Of a stretch of 56,232 nucleotides of DNA, positions 26,052 through 35,051 are shown in pieces. The translations under genes were made by a program, and so were the position numbers. The DNA lies in the NCBI GenBank assembly GCA_026398575.1, contig JAPLSP010000137.1, positions 1 through 56,232 of the forward strand. Direction: 5' to 3'. This stretch comes from Candidatus Sumerlaeota bacterium. Lineage in GTDB: Bacteria > Sumerlaeota > Sumerlaeia > JADFCT01. Position 1 is the first letter of the stretch, and every line of letters begins with the position of its first letter. The notes under the pieces were generated by a model. It was not told where the DNA came from and did not search any database. It worked only from the letters and a program-made list of their open reading frames with translations.

Positions 26052-26321
26052 ATGAGGTTACAGGAGATTCTATCGGATATCCATGCATTGGAGGAAGACC
26101 TGCTTGATTTCGAGCGCAAGTATGGCATTCGTTCGGAAACATTCTATGCCGCTTATGCCGCGGGAGATGAGCCGGAGGATGACGCCTGGGTATTGGACTT
26201 TGGTGAGTGGGCGAGCGTCTATCAGACATGGCTGGAACGGCAAGCGGCCTATCGCAATGAAATCCAGCGCCGGCAGACTGGCGCCCATAGCCTGGCGGGC
26301 CTGATTCACTTCTCGGCATGA
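26052..26321 (+). CDS. TumA-like antitoxin
   Basis: An 89-residue acidic, helical protein (LQEILSDIHALEEDLLDFERKYG at the start; a conserved-looking WVLDFGEWASVY in the middle). It lies immediately before, and overlaps by ATGA, a DUF6516 protein. This is the arrangement of the TumE toxin family with its antitoxin. The start at 26052 has GGAGG 7 bases upstream; upstream in-frame ATGs lack one. It would be expected to bind and neutralise the toxin. Confidence 0.75.
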   Translation: MRLQEILSDIHALEEDLLDFERKYGIRSETFYAAYAAGDEPEDDAWVLDFGEWASVYQTWLERQAAYRNEIQRRQTGAHSLAGLIHFSA

Positions 26322-26758
26322 CCAACACATTTCGCACACCAGAGGATTACGAGCTATTCCTGTACACTCTGCGGGATCGCCATGTCTTCATTCGCAATTC
26401 CTCACTAACGTTTGTCCGGCGAGGTGCAACTTTAGCGCGGATATCGGGTGAACTGCATTTTGATGAAGATATTCGACTGGTGGTTCGAGAGCGTCTGATA
26501 TTCGATAGTCTTCCAATGACAATTGACGCATATGGGTATGAGATATGGCATAAAGAAGAGAAGCTATGTTGGTATGACTCACAGCCGCATCCAGATGATC
26601 CCTTGCTGCAAACGAACCATCCGCATCACAAGCATGTTCCCCCGAATATTAAAAAGAATCGCATACCTGCTCCGGATCTGAGCTTTGCACGCCCAAATCT
26701 GCCAGTGATCATCCATGAGATCGAGGCGCTTGTGAAATCACTCAAGACGCCAAAATAA
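26318..26758 (+). CDS. TumE-family (DUF6516) toxin
   Basis: A 146-residue protein. The family signature is visible as YDSQPHPDDP, then HPHHKHVPPNIKKNRIPAPD, and LPVIIHEIE near the end. The N-terminal half is a beta-rich domain (YGYEIWHKEEKLCWYDSQ). Members are annotated as toxins of type II toxin-antitoxin systems; the biochemical target is not evident from the sequence. It is coupled to the antitoxin gene by a four-base overlap. GC content looks lower than in the neighbours, as expected for a mobile module. Confidence 0.75.
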   Translation: MTNTFRTPEDYELFLYTLRDRHVFIRNSSLTFVRRGATLARISGELHFDEDIRLVVRERLIFDSLPMTIDAYGYEIWHKEEKLCWYDSQPHPDDPLLQTNHPHHKHVPPNIKKNRIPAPDLSFARPNLPVIIHEIEALVKSLKTPK

Positions 26759-26776
26759 TCACAAGGAGCGTTCTCT

Positions 26777-27949
26777 ATGCCCTTTTGTTCCTTCCGCCAT
26801 CGCCCTTTCCTTCGGCGCCTTTGCATGCTTGGCGCATGCACGCTGTTGCTTGCCTTTGCGTCCTGGAGTTGGGGGTATCCTCCCTCGCGCGCGGATGTGT
26901 TCTTCCCGAATCCGCAGGGGTTCGTCACGCTCAAGTGCGATTTTCATATTCACACGGTCTTTTCAGACGGCAATGTCTGGCCGACCGTCCGCGTGGACGA
27001 GGCTTGGCGCGATGGGCTGGACGCCATTGCGATTACGGACCACATGGAATACTTGCCGCATAAAAATGATATTGTCACCACGGGCGCCCGTTCTTATGAA
27101 ATCGCCAAAGGAACCGCCGAGGCGTTGGGCATCCTGCTCGTAAAAGCCGCCGAGATCACGCGCGCCGAACCGCCCGGCCATCTCAATGCGCTCTTTATCC
27201 AGGACATTCCCGCGATCAACCTCGCGACGCCGCAGGAAGCCGCAGAGGCCGCAGCCAAGCAAGGGGCATTCCTATTTTGGAATCACCCAGGCTGGAAACA
27301 GCCCGAACGCAAAGCGGTCTGGTACAAGGAACAGGGCGAGTACTTGGAAAAAGGATGGCTGAAGGGGTTGGAAATCGTCAATGGCCCGGACTATGAACCG
27401 ATCGTTTACGGATGGGCCATCGAGAAGCATCTGACGCTGCTCGGCGATTCCGACGTGCACGGCTTGATCGCCGATGATTATTCCGGCGAAGACAACCGCC
27501 GCCCCATGACGCTGGTTTTTGCGAAGGAGAAAACGCTCGACGCGCTGAAAGAAGCCCTGCTGGAAGGCCGAACCGCCGTATATAGCAAGAACCAGCTTTT
27601 CGGCGCGAAGCAATGGCTCGAACCGCTCTTCCATGGTTCGATCTCGATCACAACTCCCAATCAAAAAATCAAAGGCAAAGGGCGCATCCTGGCGCAGATT
27701 CGCAATCAATCCGCAATCAACTTCGAACTGAAACGCAAAGGCGCCGCCGAAGAAGTCAGCGGCCCGGCAATCCTGCGCCTGCCCAGCGGCAAAACAGTTC
27801 TTTTCGAAGCGCGCGCGACATCCGACAAGCTATCGGGCGAAAAAACCGTCACGCTGCCCTATACCGTCACAAATCTTTTTCCCGCGCCCGGCGAAAATCT
27901 GACGATCGAGATCAAACTCCCAATCGTCTTTATTTCCCCAGCGCCTTGA
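26777..27949 (+). CDS. Exported PHP-domain metallo-phosphoesterase-like protein
   Basis: A 390-residue protein with a signal peptide (LGACTLLLAFASWSWG, before residue 35). PHP-domain metal motifs follow: DFHIHTVFSDG (near 55), AITDHMEY, an AEITR segment, WNHPGW and GDSDVHG. The C-terminal ~100 residues form a beta-rich extension (PSGKTVLFEARATSD). PHP proteins hydrolyse phosphoesters using three metals; an exported one may act on extracellular phosphorylated sugars, though this is inference. AAGGAG lies 9 bases upstream of the ATG. Its last 20 bases overlap the end of the convergent DUF1080 gene. Confidence 0.87.
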   Translation: MPFCSFRHRPFLRRLCMLGACTLLLAFASWSWGYPPSRADVFFPNPQGFVTLKCDFHIHTVFSDGNVWPTVRVDEAWRDGLDAIAITDHMEYLPHKNDIVTTGARSYEIAKGTAEALGILLVKAAEITRAEPPGHLNALFIQDIPAINLATPQEAAEAAAKQGAFLFWNHPGWKQPERKAVWYKEQGEYLEKGWLKGLEIVNGPDYEPIVYGWAIEKHLTLLGDSDVHGLIADDYSGEDNRRPMTLVFAKEKTLDALKEALLEGRTAVYSKNQLFGAKQWLEPLFHGSISITTPNQKIKGKGRILAQIRNQSAINFELKRKGAAEEVSGPAILRLPSGKTVLFEARATSDKLSGEKTVTLPYTVTNLFPAPGENLTIEIKLPIVFISPAP

Positions 27950-30215
27950 TCTTGACATTGCGGAACACAACCGGCGCGCTGTGGCATTGCAGGCCGACGA
28001 CGCCTTCGCGCGACATATCCTTCAAAGCGGTCTTGTATTTGTTTTTCGTTCCGTCGGGATTCTTGCCCCCTTCGGTCCACTTGTCCAGGATCGCGTCATT
28101 GATCTGTTCGCCGTTGAGCGCCACAAGGATGCGCCCGCCCATCGCGACGATATACATCTGGTTCCATTCGCCGGCGGGTTTGAGCTTCGCCTTTGCAGGC
28201 ACAGGTCCCTGGCAATCCTCCACGGCGCCGACGCCATGTTTCGGATCGGATTTTTCCGGAGCGATGCGGACTTCGAGAGCGGTCTCTTCCCATTCCTTCG
28301 GCTCTTTGCAGCGCAGGGAAACGCCGCCGTCGGATTTCGCGTCGCTTATGAATTCCATGCTCAGGGCGAAATCTCCGAACTTGTCTTTTGTCCAGATGCT
28401 GCCCTTGTCTTTGGCAGTCAGTTCATCATTAGCCATTGCCCATCCGCCGTCCTGAATTTGCGCGTTGGAAAGGTCTTTGTAGAAAAGCGGCTGCCAGCCT
28501 TCGTCGTTCATCGCCGAGGCGGCCATGTTGAACCACTGGGCAGACAGGGCGATCTCGGGCACGGACTTTTCCCAATTATATTCATACTCGGCGCAGACAG
28601 GGCCTTTATAATATTGCTTCTTCATCGCAGCGAGCATCGCCCAGGCGTCGCACGCGCCCGTTCCCCAGGGAACGTCGTGTCCGCCGTCGGACGCTTTGTC
28701 CAAGTCCTTGAAATGCATGCTGACGATGCGCTTGCCGTATTTCTGGATCGCTTCAACAGATACAACTGCCGAGCGCGGCCAGTGGCCTGTGTCGGCGCAA
28801 AAGCCCATCCGGCGGCTGCGATCCTTGAATGTGTTGTATGTTTTTTCCGGGTCCCAATAGGGAGACGGTTTGGGATGATTATGGAAGCCGACCAGCGTCT
28901 GATATTCCTCGCACAGCCGTTCGAGATAATCCAACTGATCGGCCTTCGGCTCGGTATTGACGGCTTCGATCCCCATCGTGTTGGCGAACTCGAATATCTT
29001 GCGCCATTCCGCTTCGTCCTTGGCGTTGACGACGCCGTAAGCGATCAGCTTGACGCCGGCGGATTTCAGTTTGTCTTTGACTTTGCGGATGGCGTCGCCG
29101 CTCATGTTGTGGTCGAGCTTGTCGCCGGAGTCTTTGCTGATCGTCTGTCCGGGATAGGCCTCGATGTACTTCATCCCCGCTTCAACGGTCTTGTCCACGG
29201 CCTCGAAGAAGGTGTATTTGTTGAAGGAATACGCCTGCGCGCCCACCTTCCATCCCAGGCCGTCGGCGCCTTTCATGTTAAGGGGAATCGCCGCAGCTGG
29301 GATATCCTTTTCCGGCTGGCGCCTGGCCGATGACGCCACGGCAGCGGCCTCTTCGGTGAATTTCGGTTCCTTGGTTTCGCCGAAGCCAGCATAGTACAGC
29401 TGCTTGATTTCATCTTCGGAAAGCGCGCGCTTCCAGACGGCCACCTCGTCTATCTTGCCATCGAAGGTGAAGTCATAGGGCGGCGCCTCTTTGGATGGAC
29501 GGGCGCCGATCGTGACGGGCTTTCCCTGGCTGCTAAGCAGTTTTCCGGGGGCCTTTCCCGAGCTGACTTCCTTGCCGTTGACATAGAGCTTCAGGAGGCC
29601 CTTGCCCGTGTCGCAAACGGCCAACACGAATTGCCATTGGTCGTTGGGTTTGGCCTTGCTGTTGACGTTGATGGCTTTCTTGCCGTCGTCGCGGACATAG
29701 AGCCGCCAATAGCCGCCGCCCGACACGTCAATCGTGAGCTGTTCGGCGTCCGAGCCCGGCTGTCCTTTGGAGATCAGCGCCGCGCCATCAATCTGATCGG
29801 ACGATCCTTTGGCCCATCCGCTCACCGTGAATGCGCCGCTCTTGGCGAAATCCAGAGCATCCGTATCGGGGATAGCAACGACGCTATTGCCTTTTTGAAA
29901 CTCCACGCATTTGTTGCCTTCGGCGAAGCCTTTGAGCTCCACACCCCGGGATTTTTCCTTGGGATTCGGACCGGACTGTTGAAGGGCGCTGTCTTTCAGG
30001 TCCTGATAAGCGCCTTCATGCAAAGGCGAGGCTTCGGAGTCATCCTTCGCTTTGTCCTTGGTCGTTTTTTCCTGCAAGCGCCAATAGCCATCCGGTTTCA
30101 TCTTTAGTACAGCCTGGGAATAGGCGCCGTCGGACGCGTCAGACCCGTCAGACGCGTCGGACAAACACAAAAAGGCGGCAAGCGCAATTGTCAGAGCTAG
30201 AAAGCGGTATCTCAT
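27930..30215 (-). CDS. Exported LamG + TIM-barrel isomerase-like + DUF1080 protein
   Basis: A 761-residue exported protein with three domains. A signal peptide (LALTIALAAFLCL) is followed by a Ser/Asp tandem stretch (SDASDGSDASDG) encoded by a 9-bp repeat. Residues ~35-280 are LamG/concanavalin-like (FTVSGWAKGS, KIDEVAVWKRALSEDEIKQL). Residues ~310-570 are a sugar phosphate isomerase/epimerase-type TIM barrel (MGFCADTGHWPRS, HFKDLDKAS). Residues ~575-761 are DUF1080 (GDFALSMEFISDAKSDGGV, MSREGVVGLQCHS). DUF1080 proteins act on 3-keto-glycosides, and the TIM-barrel family acts as partner lyases or epimerases. Having both in one chain is notable. The ATG overlaps the stop of the upstream Gfo/Idh/MocA gene by four bases. 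Confidence 0.87.
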   Translation of the reverse strand: MRYRFLALTIALAAFLCLSDASDGSDASDGAYSQAVLKMKPDGYWRLQEKTTKDKAKDDSEASPLHEGAYQDLKDSALQQSGPNPKEKSRGVELKGFAEGNKCVEFQKGNSVVAIPDTDALDFAKSGAFTVSGWAKGSSDQIDGAALISKGQPGSDAEQLTIDVSGGGYWRLYVRDDGKKAINVNSKAKPNDQWQFVLAVCDTGKGLLKLYVNGKEVSSGKAPGKLLSSQGKPVTIGARPSKEAPPYDFTFDGKIDEVAVWKRALSEDEIKQLYYAGFGETKEPKFTEEAAAVASSARRQPEKDIPAAAIPLNMKGADGLGWKVGAQAYSFNKYTFFEAVDKTVEAGMKYIEAYPGQTISKDSGDKLDHNMSGDAIRKVKDKLKSAGVKLIAYGVVNAKDEAEWRKIFEFANTMGIEAVNTEPKADQLDYLERLCEEYQTLVGFHNHPKPSPYWDPEKTYNTFKDRSRRMGFCADTGHWPRSAVVSVEAIQKYGKRIVSMHFKDLDKASDGGHDVPWGTGACDAWAMLAAMKKQYYKGPVCAEYEYNWEKSVPEIALSAQWFNMAASAMNDEGWQPLFYKDLSNAQIQDGGWAMANDELTAKDKGSIWTKDKFGDFALSMEFISDAKSDGGVSLRCKEPKEWEETALEVRIAPEKSDPKHGVGAVEDCQGPVPAKAKLKPAGEWNQMYIVAMGGRILVALNGEQINDAILDKWTEGGKNPDGTKNKYKTALKDMSREGVVGLQCHSAPVVFRNVKIKALGK
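30129..30164 (-). repeat. 9-bp tandem repeat coding SDASDGSDASDG
   Basis: Four 9-bp units on the plus strand (GTCGGACGC, GTCAGACCC, GTCAGACGC, GTCGGACAA) lie inside the DUF1080 gene just after its signal peptide. They are in frame and code for a Ser-Asp repeat. The same unit occurs at 33411-33455 in another gene. Confidence 0.85.
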
Positions 30216-31543
30216 GAAAAATCCCATCCTTTCCGGTATTCGCGGTGAATCCACTGATTGGCTTCGGGCACGTTGCTGACCTTCATCTGCTTGGCGTCCC
30301 ACTCGATCTTCTTGCCGCAGCGCACCGCCAGATTGCCGAGAACCACCATCTCATTGAGCAGGGCGGAGTATTCGAAGTTGGAGGCCGAAGGCTTGCCGTC
30401 TTTGCATGAACGCAGGAAATCGCCCATGTGGTTGCTGTCTTTGACGCGCGGCAGGGTTTTGGGAATATTTTTCTGAGGAACAACATCCTTCATCACGCTC
30501 TCGGGGATCAGGCGCGGCGCGCTGCAATAAAAGTCGCATAAGATCACGCCCTTTTCGCCGAAGAACAGATGTCCGGCCTCGTCATTGAGCTTGCGGTCCG
30601 CCTCCAACTCGTGCGGATACGGCGGCCGCTTGGGGCCGTCGTACCAGACGGCTTTGACAGGAGGCAGATTGCCGCGCGCCGGGAAGCGATAAATCAGGAT
30701 GGACCAGCTTGGGGCGGTCTCGTTATTGACGGGCGAGGTGATCGGCTCGACGCTTTCGGGCGCGCCCAGATCGAGCGCCCAGAATCCGGCGTCCATGACG
30801 TGGCATCCGATATCGCCGAGGGCGCCGCAGCCGAAGTCCCACCACCCGCGCCATCTGAAGGGGCAATAAGCGTCATGATAGGGTCGTTCCGGCGCGCCGT
30901 TGAGCCAGAGGTTCCAGTCCAGATTCGCCGGCACGGGCTTCGCATCTTTCGGGCGGCCAATGCCCTGAGGCCATATCGGGCGATTGGTCCACCAGTGAAT
31001 CTCGCGCACCGGGCCGATGACGCCGGCTTCGATCCACTCCTTCAGCATCCGCGTGCCTTCGCTCGAATGGCCCTGGTTGCCCATCTGGCTCATGACTTTT
31101 TCTTCACGCACGGCCTTGAGCAGTTGGCGCGTTTCCCAGACGTCGTGCGCCATGGGCTTCTGGACGAAGACGTGCTTCTTTTTGCGGATGGCGTACATCG
31201 CCGCCGGATAGTGCGTGTGGTCCGGCGTCGAGACGGTGACGGCGTCAATCTGGTTGTCCATCTCGTCGAGCATCTTGCGGAAGTCTGTGTATGTTTTCGC
31301 GTTTGGAAATCTCTTCGCGCCTTTGGCAAGATTGCCCGAGTCCACGTCGCATATCGCGACGACATTCTCCTTGCCGCAGTCGCCCGAGTCGCTGTCGCCC
31401 TTGCCCGTGACGCCAATGCAGGCGACGTTGAGCTTGTCATTCGGCGAGTTGCCCTTGCCCCAAAGGCGGCTCGGGATAATCAGCAATCCCGCGCCCGCCG
31501 CGCCCGCCTGGATCAATTTCCGGCGCGATAGATTCTGGCTCAT
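30212..31543 (-). CDS. Tat-exported Gfo/Idh/MocA-family oxidoreductase (1)
   Basis: A 443-residue protein with a twin-arginine signal (LSRRKLIQAGAAGAGLL). A Rossmann domain follows (NVACIGVTGKG, TPDHTHYPAAMYA, VFVQKPMAH), then a Gfo/Idh/MocA C-terminal domain (CGALGDIGCHVMDAGFW). The usual catalytic EKP is QKP here, as in the next paralog, but the Lys is kept. These enzymes oxidise or reduce sugars with a tightly bound nicotinamide cofactor; Tat export fits a prefolded cofactor-loaded enzyme. It is coupled to the DUF1080 protein (ATGA). AGGAGGAG precedes the chosen ATG at 31543. The frame upstream is only repeat DNA. Confidence 0.93.
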   Translation of the reverse strand: MSQNLSRRKLIQAGAAGAGLLIIPSRLWGKGNSPNDKLNVACIGVTGKGDSDSGDCGKENVVAICDVDSGNLAKGAKRFPNAKTYTDFRKMLDEMDNQIDAVTVSTPDHTHYPAAMYAIRKKKHVFVQKPMAHDVWETRQLLKAVREEKVMSQMGNQGHSSEGTRMLKEWIEAGVIGPVREIHWWTNRPIWPQGIGRPKDAKPVPANLDWNLWLNGAPERPYHDAYCPFRWRGWWDFGCGALGDIGCHVMDAGFWALDLGAPESVEPITSPVNNETAPSWSILIYRFPARGNLPPVKAVWYDGPKRPPYPHELEADRKLNDEAGHLFFGEKGVILCDFYCSAPRLIPESVMKDVVPQKNIPKTLPRVKDSNHMGDFLRSCKDGKPSASNFEYSALLNEMVVLGNLAVRCGKKIEWDAKQMKVSNVPEANQWIHREYRKGWDFS

Positions 31544-31587
31544 CTTGCTCCTCCTATGATGATGGTCTTTGCGGTTTTTCTCTGAGC

Positions 31588-31640
31588 TGACACGGACTGG
31601 CACGGACCGGCACGGACTGACACGGACCGGCACGGACACT
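31588..31640. repeat. 10-bp tandem repeat, unit CACGGACTGG
   Basis: Five consecutive 10-bp units (CACGGACTGG, CACGGACCGG, CACGGACTGA, CACGGACCGG, CACGGACACT) lie between two Gfo/Idh/MocA genes, just upstream of the ribosome-binding region of the first. The same unit recurs at 48438-48489. Confidence 0.9.
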
Positions 31641-31642
31641 TG

Positions 31643-31686
31643 CCCTTGGGGGGCTTTGTCCCTTGGGTCCCTTATGTCCCTTGTTC
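31643..31686. repeat. 9-bp tandem repeat, unit GTCCCTTGG
   Basis: Units GTCCCTTGG, GTCCCTTAT and GTCCCTTGT, with a degenerate copy before them, end two bases before the stop codon of the next gene (31688). The reverse-complement unit AGGGACCCA is found at 46986-47030. Confidence 0.85.
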
Positions 31687-31687
31687 T

Positions 31688-33148
31688 TCAGGCTTTGGAC
31701 GACGGAACTTCCCAGCCTTTGCGGAATTCCTGTTTGACGAACGCATTGGCCTCCGGAACGTTCGTCACTTTCATGGCCTTCGGGTCCCACTCCACGGACT
31801 TGCCCGTGCGAATGGCCAAATTGCCCAAAAGCACCATTTCGGTCAAAAGCCCCGAATAATCGAAATTCGAACCGGCTTTGCCGCCCGTCTTGATGGCCTG
31901 AATCCAGTCATAGTAGTGATTGCCATTCGGAACGCGCTCGAGCGTTTTCGGGACGTTCGTCTGCGGCTTGACCTGGTCCATGAACTCCTGCGGATAAAGC
32001 CGCGGGCCGTTGCCGTAAGCGTCTTCGACGTAGAGCAGGCCTTTTTCGCCGTAGAAGAACTGGTAGAACTGGTTGAGAGGTTTCTTCTCCGGATGAAGCC
32101 CCTCGGGACGCGGCGGCTCATTGGGTATCTTCTTCTCCTTATCCTTGAAGCCGTCATACCACTTGACCTTGACGGGCGGGCGTTTGCCGCGCGCCGGGAA
32201 GTGATAGACGATCGTTGACCAGTTCGGCGCAGTCTCGGTATAGATTGCCGGATCTTTCAGATAATCGGGAGGCAGTTCGACTTCGATCTTGGTTGGGTAA
32301 TCGAAATTCAGCGCCCAGAAGCCACAATCCATCGAATGGCAGGCGATGTCGCCGAGAGCGCCGCAGCCGAAATCCCACCAGCCGCGCCAGGCAAAGGGCG
32401 CGTAGGCTTTGTTATACGGACGCGCCGGCGCGCCGCCGAGCCACAAGTCCCAATCCATCCCCGCGGGAACCGGCATGACTTCTTTTGGGCGAGGGAGTTG
32501 CTGCGGCCAGACCGGGCGGTTCGTGTAGTAGTGGATTTCCTTGACATCGCCAATGACGCCGGCGCGCAGCCACTCGACCACGAGGCGTGTGCCGTCGCCC
32601 GAATGGCCCTGGTTGCCCATCTGCGTGGCCACCTTCATCTTGTTCGCCATCGCGATCATCTCGCGGGCTTCCCAGACCGTATGGGCCATCGGTTTCTGAA
32701 CATAAACGTGCTTACCATGCGCCATCGCGTACATCGCGGCCAGGAAGTGCATGTGGTCCGGCGTCGAGACTGTCACCGCGTCAATCTGGTTGGCCATCTT
32801 GTCGAACATCTTGCGGAAGTCTTTGAACTTCGGCACGTTGGGATGCTTCTTAAACGCGCCTTCCGCCTTCTTGTCGTCCACGTCGCAAAGCGCCACGATG
32901 TTTTCGGTTTTCGAGCAGCCGTCAACGTCGCTGCCGCCTTTGCCGCCGCAGCCGATGCATGCGATGCGCAGTTTGTTTCCGGGCGAATTGGCGCCCGTGC
33001 CGCTGATGATGGCGGGCGCTTTGTTTTCCGCCGCAGCAGGTTTGGCGCCTCGGGGTTGTTGCGCGAGTAGGCTCGCGCCCGGCACGGCTGCCAACGCCGC
33101 TGCCGCGCCGACTTGAAGCAGGTCACGGCGGGAAAGATTTTTGCTCAT
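31688..33148 (-). CDS. Tat-exported Gfo/Idh/MocA-family oxidoreductase (2)
   Basis: A 486-residue paralog of the preceding protein. It has a Tat signal (LSRRDLLQVGAAAALAAVPG), a Rossmann glycine loop (ACIGCGGKGG), TPDHMHFLAAMYA, the active-site segment VYVQKPMAH and a C-terminal domain with CGALGDIACHSMDCGFW. It differs by an insert of about 30 residues near 335-365 (KDKEKKIPNEPPRPEGLHPE). It probably acts on sugars in the periplasm like its paralog. AAGGAG lies 10 bases upstream of the ATG. The two genes share orientation and are separated by about 145 bases of tandem repeats. Confidence 0.93.
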   Translation of the reverse strand: MSKNLSRRDLLQVGAAAALAAVPGASLLAQQPRGAKPAAAENKAPAIISGTGANSPGNKLRIACIGCGGKGGSDVDGCSKTENIVALCDVDDKKAEGAFKKHPNVPKFKDFRKMFDKMANQIDAVTVSTPDHMHFLAAMYAMAHGKHVYVQKPMAHTVWEAREMIAMANKMKVATQMGNQGHSGDGTRLVVEWLRAGVIGDVKEIHYYTNRPVWPQQLPRPKEVMPVPAGMDWDLWLGGAPARPYNKAYAPFAWRGWWDFGCGALGDIACHSMDCGFWALNFDYPTKIEVELPPDYLKDPAIYTETAPNWSTIVYHFPARGKRPPVKVKWYDGFKDKEKKIPNEPPRPEGLHPEKKPLNQFYQFFYGEKGLLYVEDAYGNGPRLYPQEFMDQVKPQTNVPKTLERVPNGNHYYDWIQAIKTGGKAGSNFDYSGLLTEMVLLGNLAIRTGKSVEWDPKAMKVTNVPEANAFVKQEFRKGWEVPSSKA

Positions 33149-33221
33149 TTTATTGCGCTCCTTGATAAGGTTGATGGTTCTTCATCTTATACTTTCAGCT
33201 TACGCTGTTTATTACCTCAAA

Positions 33222-34682
33222 CTAAAAAGACAGCAAACACTGCCAGATATAAACGTATCCCCAAGCATCCACGTTTCCCCAAACCCGCTTCACCAGGTCG
33301 CGATCGCCCATGATCTTCGGGATCTCCTTGACCTTCTCTTCCCAGGGAATGCAGACGCCGGGCGCCTTGCGCGAAGAGCGCTTATGCAGCAAGTTGGATT
33401 TCGAAGCGCTGTCGGACTGGTCAGACCGGTCGGACGCGTCGGACTGGTCGGACCGCTTTGTCTGACTCCCCGCTGAGGAATAAACGCCATACTCTCTTGT
33501 GAAATCCGTCATCGCTTTCATGTTTTCAATCTTGGCCTCATCCTGGACAATCGCGCTGGCATCCATGATGTAAGCCCCCTCATGCGCCACGCCATCTATC
33601 ACCTTCTTGCACCACGCCCGTACGTCCTGCGGCGAGCGATAGGCCAGCAGGAAATTAGGAATGCCGCCGCTGATGCAAAACTTCTTTCCCAGTTTGCGGC
33701 TGATCTCGAAAATATCGCCCTGGTCCGCGTGATAAACGATGCTTTTGTCGGGAAGCTCGGCGAAAGCGTCCATGTGCCGGTTCCAGTTGCCTTCCGCATA
33801 AAAGAGCGTCTGCCTCTTCTGCCGCCAGAGCTCTTCGATGATCGGCTTGACCGTTGGCCAATAAAAATCCTTGAATTGATCATGCGAGATGAACGGCACG
33901 CAGCCGCGATGCATCCAGTAGCCGATCGGGACGGTTCCGGTCGCGTCCGAGCTCCCCAGCGCCACCTGATACAAATGCGGCATCAGCGCCTCGCACGCCG
34001 CCATCACTTTGTCCGGCTGCGTCAGCAGGTCGTCGCACAATCCCACATATCCGCGCATTTTATCCGCGATGATGTCGAGTGGCGCCTTGAAGATGCCGGC
34101 GATGGCCGAGACCGTCCCCGACTCTTTGCGCAACCGCTCGGCCTGCGCCCCGAAGCCCATGAAGTATTGCAGCATCGCCATCCCGCCTTTGAGGAAAGAC
34201 AGGTTGTTGCGATAAAGCCGATGGGGATCGCGCAGCGCGCCGGGATCGTCAAAGGGCAGAATATCGTTGACAACGCGCGGCAGCCAGACTTCATAAAGAA
34301 AGCCGGTCGGGTCGTCAATCAAGCGGTCGTATTCATCCTCGCGCATGAATTCTTTTCCCGGACCGGGCTCGAGATACTGGAAGCCGGTTTCGGGAGGCAG
34401 TTCGATTCCGGGCGCGGCGTAGTATTTGGTCCCGATGGCCTGCGTCAGGCCGGTCCAGACATAAACCATGTTTCCGACGACGGCGTCCCAGTCGAAATCG
34501 GCAGCGCATTTGCGCGCGGCGGCAAACGCCGTCTCGAAGTCGTGCGTCACCTCCTGCGCCGTATAGCCGGCGTATTTGGCGGTGAACTCGGCGACGAAGG
34601 GCCGGATCGGAACACGATCCGGCTGCTCATTGCGCATCGCCGTGGTGTAGCGCTTTAGTCGCTCTTGATAAAGTTTCTCCAT
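33222..34682 (-). CDS. UroD/MtbA-like TIM-barrel protein
   Basis: A 486-residue cytosolic protein of the uroporphyrinogen decarboxylase superfamily: RNEQPDRVPIRPFVAE at the N-terminus, HADQGDIFEISRKLGKKFCISGGIPN, and a closing segment with GAYIMDASAI. The family also includes corrinoid-dependent methyltransferases. Several catabolic loci in PVC-type bacteria carry such genes without known function. Near the C-terminus a 9-bp repeat codes for SDQSDASDRSDQSD, which has no counterpart in the family fold. GGGAG lies 7 bases upstream of the ATG. True haem-pathway UroD (about 350 residues) is unlikely given the length and context. Confidence 0.8.
   Translation of the reverse strand: MEKLYQERLKRYTTAMRNEQPDRVPIRPFVAEFTAKYAGYTAQEVTHDFETAFAAARKCAADFDWDAVVGNMVYVWTGLTQAIGTKYYAAPGIELPPETGFQYLEPGPGKEFMREDEYDRLIDDPTGFLYEVWLPRVVNDILPFDDPGALRDPHRLYRNNLSFLKGGMAMLQYFMGFGAQAERLRKESGTVSAIAGIFKAPLDIIADKMRGYVGLCDDLLTQPDKVMAACEALMPHLYQVALGSSDATGTVPIGYWMHRGCVPFISHDQFKDFYWPTVKPIIEELWRQKRQTLFYAEGNWNRHMDAFAELPDKSIVYHADQGDIFEISRKLGKKFCISGGIPNFLLAYRSPQDVRAWCKKVIDGVAHEGAYIMDASAIVQDEAKIENMKAMTDFTREYGVYSSAGSQTKRSDQSDASDRSDQSDSASKSNLLHKRSSRKAPGVCIPWEEKVKEIPKIMGDRDLVKRVWGNVDAWGYVYIWQCLLSF
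33411..33455 (-). repeat. 9-bp tandem repeat coding a Ser-Asp stretch
   Basis: Five 9-bp units (GTCGGACTG, GTCAGACCG, GTCGGACGC, GTCGGACTG, GTCGGACCG on the plus strand) lie in frame inside the UroD-like gene. The unit is the same as at 30129-30164. Confidence 0.88.
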
Positions 34683-35051
34683 ATCGCGCGCTCCCTTCAG
34701 GGATATGCGGCCAGCGGCTTAACGACTTGGACTTGAGATATGGTTTCTATGAATAAACAAGGCTTCACTTGCGGCTTGAGTTCGTGATTCGAGGCTTGCG
34801 TTCGCACGTCCAGGATCGAAATGACTACATGAAAACATGGCCCCTCAAACACATGCGCGCCAAGGCGAATGCTAGATTTCCCGCCATTCATTGTCAAACG
34901 CCAAAAAGCAGCCTCGAACCCAAACCCCTGGCCGCCAGATGAAACCTCAAATCAAAAGATCAGCTTGGTTTCGTTCGGCGCCCGAAACCTACCGCCGCGA
35001 TCCAAACTTGGGAATTGGATATTGGATATTGATTATTGGACATTGTGCGCT
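34683..35051. other. Gene-free interval with a 7-bp repeat
   Basis: About 370 bases between two minus-strand genes. I see no credible gene. Near the right end (35014-35041) are four 7-bp units of the type ATTGGAT (ATTGGAT, ATTGGAT, ATTGATT, ATTGGAC). The rest has no clear structure. Confidence 0.7.

Noticed and set aside
31588..31686. CRISPR array or direct-repeat cluster
   Set aside because: Units are only 9-10 bases, adjacent without spacers, and no cas genes are near.
33222..34682. Haem-pathway uroporphyrinogen decarboxylase (hemE)
   Set aside because: The protein is over 100 residues longer than HemE and sits among sugar genes; only superfamily membership is supported.
34697..34897. Possible 66-residue gene between the UroD-like and epimerase genes
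   Set aside because: No SD, no motif, and composition like the surrounding intergenic DNA.
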